The notes under the pieces were generated by a model, which saw nothing but the letters and a program-made list of their open reading frames with translations, was not told the DNA's origin and ran no database searches. From Prevotella bivia DSM 20514 (lineage in GTDB: Bacteria; Bacteroidota; Bacteroidia; Bacteroidales; Bacteroidaceae), in assembly GCF_000262545.1 (NCBI RefSeq), contig NZ_JH660660.1:954975-1018974 (forward strand): 64,000 nucleotides of DNA, read 5' to 3'. The position numbers and the translations under genes were made by a program. Shown here piece after piece: positions 18,881 to 28,265 of this stretch. How positions within the stretch are numbered: the first letter of the stretch is position 1; every line of letters starts with the position of its first letter.

Positions 18881-20239
18881 TTACTTTAGTATTGTTATCT
18901 TATCTAGGGTCATAGATTCCTGGAATAGATTGAAGCTAAATTTTATGTAACGTGTTTTACGTTCTTTACCCGATTGGAATGACAATACTTCTTTGTCTAG
19001 CATATTTTCGGTTGCTGTAACCTGCTTCCAATCTTGTCCGTCTGCACTAAAATAGATCGTAACATCCTTTGGTTGATCTTGACTAGCGTCTATTTCTATA
19101 CTTTTTACACCAGTCTCTACCATACAATCAACTGTAATTTCATGATGATCACTTTCATGAACGTAATAGCCATCGGTTTCATCTGTAGAAGTGGTAAATA
19201 ATTTTTTTATATCACCTTCAGAAGTTCCATATCTATTTGTTATCTTCCAACTGCTTGCATCAAGAACCGTTTCTGTTAAGCTATTTTCCGATGCTGTAAA
19301 CATTGACTTGGTAACGGTAAAAGTAGCAAAGAGAATTTGCTTGTCAGCCGTTATAGGATGTTTCACTCCTGCCTTATCTGTTACTACGAGCTGTAACGGC
19401 AACACGTAAGTGCCTGTATTTTTAAAGCTTTCAGGCTTCACGAAGTTAGCTGTCATAAGCACACGCTTTGTTAAAGGTTGAGCAGCTACAGATGCGACGA
19501 TGCCTTCAGGTGCCAAAGTAGCCTTTTCAAGGTTTTTAGGACGCTTGTCAAACAAAGCCTTGTTTGCAACTAATTCTATTGTGTACCCTTCTGTAATATT
19601 ACCATCAGCTTGAGCTGCTATACGCAAACTGTTTTCGCTAGTGTATGTTGCCTCACCATCGCTTAGTGAAACGTTAAAGCTAGTATTTTCAGCTTCTACC
19701 TTTAAAACATTTTTAGGGCTTAGCGTGATGTAGCATACTGACGACTGATCGGTAGCATTCTGAATGTTATCCCCTGAAAGTTTGATGCTCAAAGGAAGAA
19801 CAGTGTTTTTGCTTATCTTACCTAAGTTTTTGAGCGTAGCTTTCACTTCAAAACTGCTCTGACCTTCAGGAATAGCTATCGATGAACTTTCAAACTGAAT
19901 GTTCTCCATTTTACCTACCTCATAGTCTTTATACGTGGTAGCAAGTTCGGGTGCAGCTTCATTGATAACAAACTCGATCTTACCATTTTTTGTAGGACGA
20001 GTCAAATTGATCACTAAGTTCTTTTCCACCTCATCTTTGCTTACAGCAATGTCGCCCAAAATGCTTACAGGCACATCTATCTTAGTTTCGCCAAATGAAG
20101 CTAAGTTTTGGCGAGGGTCAGAACCATTGTAATAGCCTTTGATGTCATATTCACTATCGTAGCTGACATCGTTTGAGCAAGAGGCTGCAAATGCGATGCA
20201 GCCCATTGCTATTAAACTATATTTTAAAATACTTTTCAT
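18881..20239 (-). CDS. DUF1735 surface lipoprotein with C-terminal discoidin-like domain
   Basis: A 452-residue lipoprotein when started at the ATG at 20239 (MKSILKYSLIAMGCIAFAASC); the frame is open to 20293, which would overlap the previous gene. The lipid Cys is near residue 21. Two DUF1735-type (BT_3987 N-terminal-like) beta domains follow, marked by the repeated pattern of FVINEAAPELATTYKDYEV and ATLAPEGIVASV. The last 120 residues (SWKITNRYGTSEGDIKK to FSFNLFQESMTLDKITILK) resemble an F5/8 type C carbohydrate-binding domain. It is the last gene of the PUL, 10 bp after its neighbour. Likely role: binding glycan or glycoprotein at the surface. Confidence 0.8.
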   Translation of the reverse strand: MKSILKYSLIAMGCIAFAASCSNDVSYDSEYDIKGYYNGSDPRQNLASFGETKIDVPVSILGDIAVSKDEVEKNLVINLTRPTKNGKIEFVINEAAPELATTYKDYEVGKMENIQFESSSIAIPEGQSSFEVKATLKNLGKISKNTVLPLSIKLSGDNIQNATDQSSVCYITLSPKNVLKVEAENTSFNVSLSDGEATYTSENSLRIAAQADGNITEGYTIELVANKALFDKRPKNLEKATLAPEGIVASVAAQPLTKRVLMTANFVKPESFKNTGTYVLPLQLVVTDKAGVKHPITADKQILFATFTVTKSMFTASENSLTETVLDASSWKITNRYGTSEGDIKKLFTTSTDETDGYYVHESDHHEITVDCMVETGVKSIEIDASQDQPKDVTIYFSADGQDWKQVTATENMLDKEVLSFQSGKERKTRYIKFSFNLFQESMTLDKITILK

Positions 20240-20249
20240 ATCTTGTTTT

Positions 20250-21410
20250 TTATTCAGCAGGGAAAGTAGAATCTTCGTAAGAAAGTGTAGCATTAGGGTT
20301 CACACTTATGCTAAAGTCTGATGCGCCACTATCTTTTGAAGCTTTGCTTGTAGCAACATTCTTTAGTTGATTAATCTTATCCAATGGCGCATAGAATACC
20401 AAATTCTCATTAGCAGGATCTTCTACATATAGTGCTTCGCTTATTTGGAAAGCTGTCATAGCCTTGTTATACAAACGTACATCGCGCATAAGACCTCTAT
20501 AAGAAGCTCCCCAACCTGTAGCTATCCAAGGGAATTTCACAGCTTTAGCAATGAAATAGTTAGTTTGTACACCATTTACATAAGCAGTGATGTGCTGGTC
20601 TTTATACACCCAAGTAATGATTATCCACTTCTTTGCTGGCACGCTTCCTTTAGCATAAAGGTAGGTGTTATCTTCATCTGATCCAGCAGTCTTAAACTGG
20701 ATATTACCAGAATTTACCATACGAGAATAGAAACCTAGATCTTCAGTGGCAGTTGAAATAACTGCTTGGTTACCTGATGCGGTTGGATTATCAGCACAGA
20801 TAGCATACTGCAAAGTCCACTCTTCCATAAACAATGGTTTGTCTTCAGGGAAGCTCATCTTTAAGTTGAAACCTCTATGAATTAATGCTGAAGTCTTTAA
20901 AATGCGGTCTAGCGCAAAAATCTTTGTACTAGAACTTTTCAGTGCTTGCAAATTGCTCTTGCTTACAATTGATAGCGGCAAAGCATACTTCTTTGTAGCA
21001 TCTAGCTCGGTAGCAGCTGTAGCTTTAATGGTAACCTTGATAGGATTTCCGCTTACATTGCCTTTCTCGATAGTAACTTCTTCTGCCGACAACTCATAAT
21101 ATTCCTTTGGAAGAAGGGTGTATCTTGCTCCGTTTTCTTTGTTAAAGCGGTTTAAAGCTTCTTCATCGCTTGTTATAGCAACAGTTACATTTTCGGTTGC
21201 TAGGTTAGAGGTGCGTGGCGTAAACTCTGCTTCTCCACCATTCTCCTTTACCGACACTTTATTCATAATCTGCTTGTCTGCACCATCAATATATACAGCG
21301 TTAGGCAAATTGGTTTCGCTATTCACCCCATCGTTATCTACATTGGCACAGCTTGTAGCAAATAAGTTGCATGCTACGAGAGCAGCCATTAAGTAATTAT
21401 ATTTTTTCAT
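20250..21410 (-). CDS. DUF1735 and LamG-like surface lipoprotein
   Basis: A 386-residue lipoprotein (KKYNYLMAALVACNLFATSC, lipid Cys near 21). An N-terminal DUF1735 domain spans about residues 35-165 (VYIDGADKQIMNKVSVKENG onward). A LamG/concanavalin-like domain spans about 185-345, recognised by WTLQYAICADNP, KKWIIITWVYKDQHITAYVNG and RGLMRDVRLYNKAMTAFQISEAL. Such proteins sit in SusCD loci with GH18 enzymes in Bacteroides and probably hold glycoprotein substrate at the cell surface. It is 16 bp from the GH18 gene and 10 bp from the next DUF1735 gene. Confidence 0.82.
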   Translation of the reverse strand: MKKYNYLMAALVACNLFATSCANVDNDGVNSETNLPNAVYIDGADKQIMNKVSVKENGGEAEFTPRTSNLATENVTVAITSDEEALNRFNKENGARYTLLPKEYYELSAEEVTIEKGNVSGNPIKVTIKATAATELDATKKYALPLSIVSKSNLQALKSSSTKIFALDRILKTSALIHRGFNLKMSFPEDKPLFMEEWTLQYAICADNPTASGNQAVISTATEDLGFYSRMVNSGNIQFKTAGSDEDNTYLYAKGSVPAKKWIIITWVYKDQHITAYVNGVQTNYFIAKAVKFPWIATGWGASYRGLMRDVRLYNKAMTAFQISEALYVEDPANENLVFYAPLDKINQLKNVATSKASKDSGASDFSISVNPNATLSYEDSTFPAE

Positions 21411-21426
21411 TATATTAAGTCTCCTC

Positions 21427-22521
21427 TTATTTTTTAGCAGGGTTCATTATCTGAATACCATCGCGCACATATTTGTAATTTGCAGCATAGTCTTTTTCCA
21501 TGTGGTAGGCACCTACACCACCCTTACGCATACCCGTTGCACACCATTTTGCCATACCTAGATAAGAGCGTGTTATCGTGCCATCAGGAAGAGAGAAGTC
21601 TACACCACCTTTTGAGCTATACTTTTCAAACTCTTCGGTTACAATCAGTTTCTTATAAGCATCGGCAGTTGAAACTCCTTTTTTGCTTAAGTAAGCAGCT
21701 AGGGTTCTTGCTTCGCCGTCAAGTGTATAAGAACTGTGTGCTCCGTATGATTGACGAATGAAGTAGTTGAAAATGTCAGCACCATAGCCATGACCAAACT
21801 TATCGTAATAAGTTACTTCACCGTCTACCACCAATAATTTTGATCTACCCTTCTCGTCTTCAGCTTTAGGACCTATGCGTTTTGCCATTGCATCTAAGAA
21901 CCATTTTGGGCGATCGCCTAGCCACATATTCTTTTCTGTACGGAAAGGCTGTGCATAACTAGGTTCACAGTCAATGTCGAAGCCATCATAGTCGTATTTG
22001 AATACGGTGTCGCAAAGCGCATTTGCATATTTCTCAATAGCTGCTTTGATCTTGGCATCATCGCCATCAACCCATCCCCAAAACTTGCGTGCATACTGTC
22101 CCCATGAACCTCCTTCTGGATCATTAGGAGTAATGGCATTACCTAAGTCCATTAGTAACACACAAGGCATAAACTTAGTACCCTTCTTTTGCTGTGTCTC
22201 GCGTAGATCTTTGATCTTAGCTTCCGACAGATTAGACCAGCCGCCCCAGATAGAAACCAAATCGACAGAGTCTGGAATAGAACTCAAAAAGCGGTTTTCA
22301 GGACCATCGGCAGTCCAACCACCAAACCATCCAAAGGTTAAGCTATGATCGGTCTTTTTATATGCACGTAAGTTTTCAAGATACTTCTCATGCGCTATCT
22401 TTAGTTGTGCATCAGCATTTACTAAAGCATCGTCTATATTGTTAGCCTCTGGTGTGGTGCTGCAAGCACTAAGAGTGCATACTGCCACTAGCATACCAAC
22501 GAGGTATTTTATACTTTTCAT
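21427..22521 (-). CDS. GH18 lipoprotein, probable endo-beta-N-acetylglucosaminidase
   Basis: A 364-residue lipoprotein (signal KYLVGMLVAVCTLSAC, lipid Cys near 20) with the complete GH18 catalytic motif DGFDIDCE at residues 179-186; E186 is the acid/base and D184 assists the acetamido group. Start-of-barrel motifs LTFGWFGGWTAD and VDLVSIWGGW fit EndoF/EndoH-type GH18 rather than secreted chitinases. Placement with SusCD and DUF1735/LamG lipoproteins favours cleavage in the chitobiose core of host N-glycans. The alternative is another GH18 activity; the sequence alone does not fix the glycan type. Confidence 0.85.
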   Translation of the reverse strand: MKSIKYLVGMLVAVCTLSACSTTPEANNIDDALVNADAQLKIAHEKYLENLRAYKKTDHSLTFGWFGGWTADGPENRFLSSIPDSVDLVSIWGGWSNLSEAKIKDLRETQQKKGTKFMPCVLLMDLGNAITPNDPEGGSWGQYARKFWGWVDGDDAKIKAAIEKYANALCDTVFKYDYDGFDIDCEPSYAQPFRTEKNMWLGDRPKWFLDAMAKRIGPKAEDEKGRSKLLVVDGEVTYYDKFGHGYGADIFNYFIRQSYGAHSSYTLDGEARTLAAYLSKKGVSTADAYKKLIVTEEFEKYSSKGGVDFSLPDGTITRSYLGMAKWCATGMRKGGVGAYHMEKDYAANYKYVRDGIQIMNPAKK

Positions 22522-22557
22522 ATAGTAGTTATTCTTTATTATTTCTTAGTTATATCG

Positions 22558-24162
22558 TTACTTATTAGGCTTTTTATCCCACCAAACACGTGTGCTTCCT
22601 AGGTCGCCAGCACCACCAAGTAGCTGAACAGCCTTCAGAATATTAGCGTTGTTGTCGGTATACTCTTCATTAGAGTAGGGGATACGTGTAGGACGTTTGT
22701 TACCATCTACACCACAGTCGGTGTGATTAGCTACCGCTGGGAATATCTTAGGATAACCCGTGCGGCGATATTCGCTCCATGCTTCCTGTCCGTCAGGGTA
22801 AAGCGCTAGATATTTTTGGGTAATAATACGCTCTAGGTTTGTTTCTAAGTCAGCATTGTTAGCCCAAGGAATAGTAATTTCGCTTACAGCAGCTGTACTA
22901 TATTGGCTATTTGCTACATCCTCAAACTTAGCTTGTTTTGCATCTTTTTGAGCTATATATTTACCAAATTCAGATGCTGCAATACCATTCTCCTCAAAAC
23001 TTAGCTTGATACCCTTTTCGTAATGGCTCTTAGCATCTCCCTGCACACCCGGCATCTTGCGCAACGCTGCTTCAGCCAATAAGAACTCTACCTCCGAAGC
23101 ACGCATAATATATAATGGTGTTTCGTTCTGCACGTTGAGTTGTGAAAACTCGCCTACCTTTATATAAGAGTCTACCTTTGGCATATTGGTACGCACACCA
23201 TAGTAACCAGGTTTGCCCTTATAGTTGCCCTTTGTAAAGTAAACACTTAGGCGAGGATCGTTGTATCCTTGTAGATAAGTACCTATCTCTGCCCCCATAC
23301 GTGCATCGTTATAGCCAGGATCGTTGATAATTACCAATGGGTTTTTATACTGAATACCTGCTCCCTTGCAAAGTTGCGCTCCTTCGCTAGCTACAGCGAT
23401 CAAACCGCCTGGGTTAGTACATGCTTTCTGAACGTATGTCTTTGACATTTCTTCGTTAGCATAATAGCAGCGCATAGCCAAACGAAGCATCAACGAGTTG
23501 GCAAACTTCATCCACTTGTTGTAGTCGCCTTCATAGATTACATCGTAGCGTGTGAAAACATTGTGCTTATTATTGCTCAAGGCTGTTACGGCAGCATCAA
23601 GTTCTTCTAGCATCTGCTTGTACACATCCTCTTGAGCATCGTATTCTGCTTGCGCACTTCCTTTTATCGCAGCCTTTGAGTAAGGAATAGGACCAAAAGT
23701 ATCGGCAGCCTTATGCACTGCAGCTATCTTGATAATCTGACCTACGGCAAATGCTGCTGGATCGTTTTTTAGCTTATCTTTTAGCTCTAGCCAGCTCTGG
23801 TACACCTTACCCGCCATATCATCATAAGTTTGCTTACTTCTTTGCTTTAGTGCAAATGTAGGAGGCAAAGTGCCTTCCCATTTGTTCTGTGTAGGTGCAA
23901 TATACCCCATCCAGCAACTACTTGATAAGGTGTAAGCCACTTGATATTCGTTTACATAGGCTGTTCCACTGTTGCCTACAGGGAAGATATTCTCTTCTAG
24001 TGCTGTTACCAAACCGCCCGAGTTAAGATTGTCCATCTCAAGATCCTTTTCGGTAGGATGGCGATGATCGGTATTGATTTCAGCAAAATCAGTTTGGCAT
24101 GCAGTAAGCGTTGCAGCAGACAACGCAATGCCCATAAGGGCTATATTCTTAATTCTTTTCAT
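22558..24162 (-). CDS. SusD/RagB-family glycan-binding lipoprotein
   Basis: A 534-residue lipoprotein (KNIALMGIALSAATLTAC) that acts as the lid on the outer-membrane SusC channel. It belongs to the SusD-like class with an early EINTDHRHPTEKD block and tetratricopeptide-like helices (WMKFANSLMLRLAMRCYYANEEMS, YIMRASEVEFLLAEAALR). The end (GQEAWSEYRRTGYPKIFP, VWWDKKPNK) is typical. It directly follows the susC gene, 18 bp away, and precedes the GH18 enzyme. Confidence 0.95.
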   Translation of the reverse strand: MKRIKNIALMGIALSAATLTACQTDFAEINTDHRHPTEKDLEMDNLNSGGLVTALEENIFPVGNSGTAYVNEYQVAYTLSSSCWMGYIAPTQNKWEGTLPPTFALKQRSKQTYDDMAGKVYQSWLELKDKLKNDPAAFAVGQIIKIAAVHKAADTFGPIPYSKAAIKGSAQAEYDAQEDVYKQMLEELDAAVTALSNNKHNVFTRYDVIYEGDYNKWMKFANSLMLRLAMRCYYANEEMSKTYVQKACTNPGGLIAVASEGAQLCKGAGIQYKNPLVIINDPGYNDARMGAEIGTYLQGYNDPRLSVYFTKGNYKGKPGYYGVRTNMPKVDSYIKVGEFSQLNVQNETPLYIMRASEVEFLLAEAALRKMPGVQGDAKSHYEKGIKLSFEENGIAASEFGKYIAQKDAKQAKFEDVANSQYSTAAVSEITIPWANNADLETNLERIITQKYLALYPDGQEAWSEYRRTGYPKIFPAVANHTDCGVDGNKRPTRIPYSNEEYTDNNANILKAVQLLGGAGDLGSTRVWWDKKPNK

Positions 24163-24180
24163 TGTTGTTTCTTACTGATA

Positions 24181-27100
24181 TTAAAAGTTTACCTTTACGC
24201 TGAAGCCCATACTGCGTAGTGAAGGCTGACTAAAGTAGTCGCTACCATAACCGTATGTACCTGTCGATGCTGCCACCTCTGGGTCGAATGGTGCTTTGTT
24301 ATAGAACATAATCAGGTTGCGACCGATGAGTGATAGCGTAATCTTTGGCCATCCTTGTCCTAGCAATGTGCGAGGAAGCGCATAGCTTAGGCTCATTTCT
24401 TGTAAACGTATGTTGGTAGCATCGTAATTATAGTAAGCTGTGAGTTGCTGACCACCCACAACAGCGTAGTACTTTTTAGGGTCGATTACTTTTCCACCTT
24501 TAACCACTACACCGCCTGCATCACGCGCATCGGCTGATGCCTGAGACACGCCAAACTGGTCCATAATGGCTTGTGTGCTTGAGGTAACGATACCGCCAAA
24601 GCGACCATTGATCAAGAATGAGAAGCTAAGGTCTTTCCATGTGAGGGTGTTGCGCCAACCCATTGTGAAGTCAGGATTGGTGTGTCCAATCTTCAAGTGT
24701 TCACCATTTGGAAGATCCATTGACGAAATGTTGCCTTCTTTGTCTACTGCTATTTCGCCCGTCTTATCGCGTGCTATAACCTTAGTAACATACACATCAT
24801 TCATTGAGTCGCCTTCACGGAGATAAGCACCAGCGGTTGTGATATGATTGAAGTCGATAACCTGACCAAAACCAGTATCATAACCATGAACCAGCCTTTT
24901 TATCTTATTCACGTTACGACCATAAACAAGGTTGGTACTATAACCGAAATCGCCCCACTTGTCATTGTAACCGATCGACATTTCTATACCTTGGTTCTGA
25001 ACATTACCTGACTGAACATAGAGGGCTGAATAAGGAGCCGAACTTGAAAGGGTTACAGGGAAAGTCTGGTTGTAGGTATTAGAGTGATACCATGTAAGGT
25101 CAAAGTTTAGTTTGCTTTCAAACATACGTAGGTTTAAACCCAATTCGTAGGAACGAGTACGCTCTGCCTTAAAGTCGTAGAAAGGCATAATGGTACGTGC
25201 AGCAGGCACACCGTTAGATAGTCCTAACGTGATAGTGCCGCGTGTTACGCCACGATAGCGATCAGGAATAGGCGAACCTACTTCGGTGTAAGAGGCACGA
25301 ACCTTAGCAAAAGAAACAAACTTAGGCAACTTCATTAAACGGCTCAATACTGCCGATATACCTACAGAAGGGTAGAAGAAGCTTTCTTCCTTAGCGTTGA
25401 CAAGGAGCGAACTCCAGTCGTTACGACCCGTAACAGTGAGGTAAAGCATATCTTTATAGCTCAATTCTGAACTTGCAAAGACGGCAGTACCACGCTTGCG
25501 GAAGTTGTTATCGTAGCCATGATTATTAGAAGGATCGAGGGCATCAGAAGAGAAGATATTAGGCACCTTCAAGATATTACCACCAAAGCCTACGCTAGCG
25601 GTGTAAATGTCTTCGAGCGATGCACCAAGGTTGGCTGTTAAGTGCCAGTCGGGGTGGAGCTGCTTGTCGGCATTCAGCATAATATCCATATAGGTTTGTT
25701 GCTGCTGGCTCATAGAGTGGGCGTACATACCATTCTTATAAGCATCGCCTGCATATAGAATGCCAGTACCTGTAGCATGGTAGCGACTTTCGCTCTCGGT
25801 GGTAGCATTGTCCACACGTACACGACCTGCCACGTTCAGCCAAGACAATATGTCGTACTTCAAGCTAGCGGCAAACATATAACGCTTACGCTTTGAAGGG
25901 GTCATCATATCGTTCATGATAAAGTATGGGTTCTGCATCTGCATACCCTGATCGCCGTAATTCCAATATTGGGTAGGGAATTTGCGCTCGGCATCATAAC
26001 GCTTATATTGCTGAATAGCACCCCAATCGTTGCCCGGTGAGAAAAGATAAGTAGGAACAAGTGGGTTATAGTACTGACCAGCACGATACATATTTTGAGT
26101 TTTCTGAATGATATAGCTACCACTAACATCTAGGTGGAGGCGATCGTTCAGGAAGTCGGAGGTGTTACGCACTGAAAAGTTGTAACGATTGTATTCGTTG
26201 TTGGGTAAGATACCTGCTGCGTTTGTAGCTGCTACCGATACAAAGGTGCGGTTGGTCTTAGTACCTGTTGTGAGGGTGAGCGAGTTGGTATAGTTATGAC
26301 CTGTCTTGAAAATGTCGGTAGGGTCAAAATTAGAAGGGGTTGCGAGCTTGTCGCCCCAGCTCGTGAAAGCACCATCGCGGCTACCGTAAGTGTTTTGGAA
26401 CTTAGGCAAAATGAATGGGCGCATAAACTCGTTGCTGCTAGAGAAGCTAAGCTGTACCTTGCCTTCCTTGCCTTGCTTGGTGTTGATCATAATAACACCA
26501 TTGGCAGCTGCCGAACCGTAAAGTGCCGCAGCAGAAGGACCTGTTAAAACGGTTACCGACTCGATGTCCTCAGGGTTTAAGTCGGAAATGCCTTCAGAAC
26601 CCGATTGGGCTGCAAAAGCGCCTGTGCCTACATCGCCGCTGTTTGGGTTGAGCATTGGCACACCATCGATAACGTAAAGCACACCATTGCTACCCGTGAT
26701 CGACTTAGAACCACGCATAACAACACGGGTAGGGCCACCTACACCCGTTGTAGAAGCATTGATGTTTACACCAGCGATGCTACCATTGAGGCTGTTCACA
26801 AAATTTACCTCTTTCACACCTGTTAGCTGGTCGCCACCCACTTTCTGTACGTTGTAGCTCAAAGCACGTTCCGAGCGCTTAATACCCAAAGCGGTAACAA
26901 CTACCTCATTGAGCTGCTTGCTGTTTTCCTCAAGAACAAAGTTTACTTCGGTTTGATCGCCTAGGGTAATGTTCTTAGGTGTATAGCCCACGTAAGATAC
27001 TACGAGGATATCGCCTTTGCTTGCTTGAAGCTCGAAACGACCATCAATGTCGGTCATAGCACCGTTAGAGGTGCCTTGAACTTGTACACTTGCACCAATA

Positions 27101-27273
27101 AGAGGCTCACCGTTTTTGTCGGTAACGATACCTTTTACTACATGCTTTTGCTGTGTAGCCATCACGTGGTTGGCTACCTTAAATTGGGCTGATGTCTTGT
27201 TCGCCCACACAGTTGAACTTACCCCTAGTGCTAGGAGCAGTGCAACATGATGCTGATACTTGCTAAATCGCAT
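24181..27273 (-). CDS. SusC/RagA-family TonB-dependent outer-membrane transporter
   Basis: A 1030-residue TonB-dependent receptor that imports glycans across the outer membrane with its SusD partner. Signal peptide at the start, then a carboxypeptidase-regulatory-like domain (KGIVTDKNGEPLIGASVQVQG). The TonB-box-like EVVVTALGI is near residue 125, the plug carries the SusC-type RGSKSITGSNGVLYVIDGVP, and a large beta-barrel ends in SMGFSVKVNF. No N-terminal STN or anti-sigma signalling extension is present, which argues against control by an ECF sigma through this receptor. It is the first large gene of the PUL, with a -7 box at 27340. Confidence 0.97.
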   Translation of the reverse strand: MRFSKYQHHVALLLALGVSSTVWANKTSAQFKVANHVMATQQKHVVKGIVTDKNGEPLIGASVQVQGTSNGAMTDIDGRFELQASKGDILVVSYVGYTPKNITLGDQTEVNFVLEENSKQLNEVVVTALGIKRSERALSYNVQKVGGDQLTGVKEVNFVNSLNGSIAGVNINASTTGVGGPTRVVMRGSKSITGSNGVLYVIDGVPMLNPNSGDVGTGAFAAQSGSEGISDLNPEDIESVTVLTGPSAAALYGSAAANGVIMINTKQGKEGKVQLSFSSSNEFMRPFILPKFQNTYGSRDGAFTSWGDKLATPSNFDPTDIFKTGHNYTNSLTLTTGTKTNRTFVSVAATNAAGILPNNEYNRYNFSVRNTSDFLNDRLHLDVSGSYIIQKTQNMYRAGQYYNPLVPTYLFSPGNDWGAIQQYKRYDAERKFPTQYWNYGDQGMQMQNPYFIMNDMMTPSKRKRYMFAASLKYDILSWLNVAGRVRVDNATTESESRYHATGTGILYAGDAYKNGMYAHSMSQQQQTYMDIMLNADKQLHPDWHLTANLGASLEDIYTASVGFGGNILKVPNIFSSDALDPSNNHGYDNNFRKRGTAVFASSELSYKDMLYLTVTGRNDWSSLLVNAKEESFFYPSVGISAVLSRLMKLPKFVSFAKVRASYTEVGSPIPDRYRGVTRGTITLGLSNGVPAARTIMPFYDFKAERTRSYELGLNLRMFESKLNFDLTWYHSNTYNQTFPVTLSSSAPYSALYVQSGNVQNQGIEMSIGYNDKWGDFGYSTNLVYGRNVNKIKRLVHGYDTGFGQVIDFNHITTAGAYLREGDSMNDVYVTKVIARDKTGEIAVDKEGNISSMDLPNGEHLKIGHTNPDFTMGWRNTLTWKDLSFSFLINGRFGGIVTSSTQAIMDQFGVSQASADARDAGGVVVKGGKVIDPKKYYAVVGGQQLTAYYNYDATNIRLQEMSLSYALPRTLLGQGWPKITLSLIGRNLIMFYNKAPFDPEVAASTGTYGYGSDYFSQPSLRSMGFSVKVNF

Positions 27274-27339
27274 AAAAAGATTACTATTACTAAACTTATA
27301 TTTAGGTTTGAAAAAATACTCTTTTGATATTAGTTAAAA

Positions 27340-27347
27340 CAAAAGTA
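27340..27347 (-). promoter_or_regulatory. -7 box of the PUL (susC)
   Basis: TACTTTTG on the minus strand, 67 bp upstream of the susC ATG and between the small peptide gene and susC. Confidence 0.5.
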
Positions 27348-27393
27348 GGTATTTAAATTGAAAGGAAAGACTATTTTCATAAAATTTAACGTT

Positions 27394-27579
27394 TTATTCA
27401 AAACGAAAGGAAATAAAATTAAAAAAAGCCATTTGCTCATACACATGAATTACCTTGCCTGATGCGTGGTCAGAGTTGTTAATAGTGGTTTCGCCCGATG
27501 CTGCCATCATAGTGGCTTCTATTTTCACTTTATGCACAGCAATACTTGGTGATGCATACTTTTTCTTTTTTAAGATCAT
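27394..27579 (-). CDS. Small peptide gene upstream of susC
   Basis: A 61-residue product starting ILKKKKYASPSIAVHKVKIEA, then MMAASGETTINNSDHASG and a hydrophobic aromatic tail. It has no signal peptide or transmembrane segment in the N-terminus. The pattern of a lysine-rich start, Y-x-x-P-S-I and a mid-peptide (M)AAS is one I associate with short unannotated Prevotella peptides, but I cannot confirm a family. It has its own -7 box (27688) and ends 120 bp before susC. The function is unknown. Confidence 0.5.
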   Translation of the reverse strand: MILKKKKYASPSIAVHKVKIEATMMAASGETTINNSDHASGKVIHVYEQMAFFNFISFRFE

Positions 27580-27687
27580 CGTTGTTGTTGTTTTATTGGG
27601 GGTAAACTTATTTTTTTTATTTGCCCAATTATTTATTTTTGGCTTTAGTGGATAAAGTTTCCTTTTTTGCTTTTTTCAAAGCGGCTA

Positions 27688-27695
27688 CAAAAGTA
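27688..27695 (-). promoter_or_regulatory. -7 box of the small peptide gene
   Basis: TACTTTTG on the minus strand, 109 bp upstream of the ATG at 27579. Confidence 0.45.
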
Positions 27696-27881
27696 AAAAA
27701 ATGCCCTTATGTTCTTAATAGAAATTAGGATGTTATATGCGAATTTTAGAATAAAAGGCGTTGCTCAATGTGAATTTTAGGCTCATCGTATTTGAAAATT
27801 ATCTTCAAAAGTAGTATATTAAAAGGCAATAGGTGGTGGCTTGTTTTGTAAACAATGGTCGTTTAAATGATGAAAGGTAAT

Positions 27882-28042
27882 CTTTTGTGTGGAAAAATAA
27901 ATTAAAAAAGGGTATAAAATAATTTATTATCAATGCAAAAATAAATTAAAAATGGAGACGAAAGTTTACCTTTTTCCATATAAAGGCTAACCTTTTGCTA
28001 TGTAAAACATGACCTTTTACTCATCAAAAGGTTATGTTCTAC
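27882..28042 (+). repeat. 22-bp periodic composite repeat, copy B
   Basis: This copy sits in the 686-bp gene-free stretch upstream of the small peptide gene. Unit reference C at 27882; AT-rich units with reference T at 27898, 27920 and 27942; CCTTTT units at 27970, 27992 and 28014. Every step is 22 bp, and 27882 to 27970 is exactly four units. The last direct unit pairs with an inverted unit (28002-28018 against 28026-28042) in a 17-bp hairpin with two mismatches. Confidence 0.85.
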
Positions 28043-28130
28043 GATGCAATAGCTTACCAACACGAAACGCAATAGACATTTGTTGATATTTTTCTTTAAA
28101 CGATGTAATCTGTGGAACACGGTCAGACAT

Positions 28131-28163
28131 CAAAAAGGCGATACTCCACTTTGAAGTATCGCC
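28131..28163 (-). terminator. Terminator of the sigma/anti-sigma unit
   Basis: GGCGATACT pairs with AGTATCGCC around a 9-base loop, and the minus strand continues with TTTTT. It lies about 100 bp after the stop of the sigma partner gene and separates it from the PUL. Confidence 0.85.
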
Positions 28164-28265
28164 ATCACTAACATAACGTTAAGATTTTCTTTTTGAGGGG
28201 TGAGCCTTTCGGTCTCTGTGTTTTAATAAAATAATTATTCTATAGAAAAATCAAAGAAAAAATTC

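Noticed and set aside
27882..28042. CRISPR array
   Set aside because: The 22-bp units are degenerate, have no unique spacers between identical repeats and no cas genes lie near.
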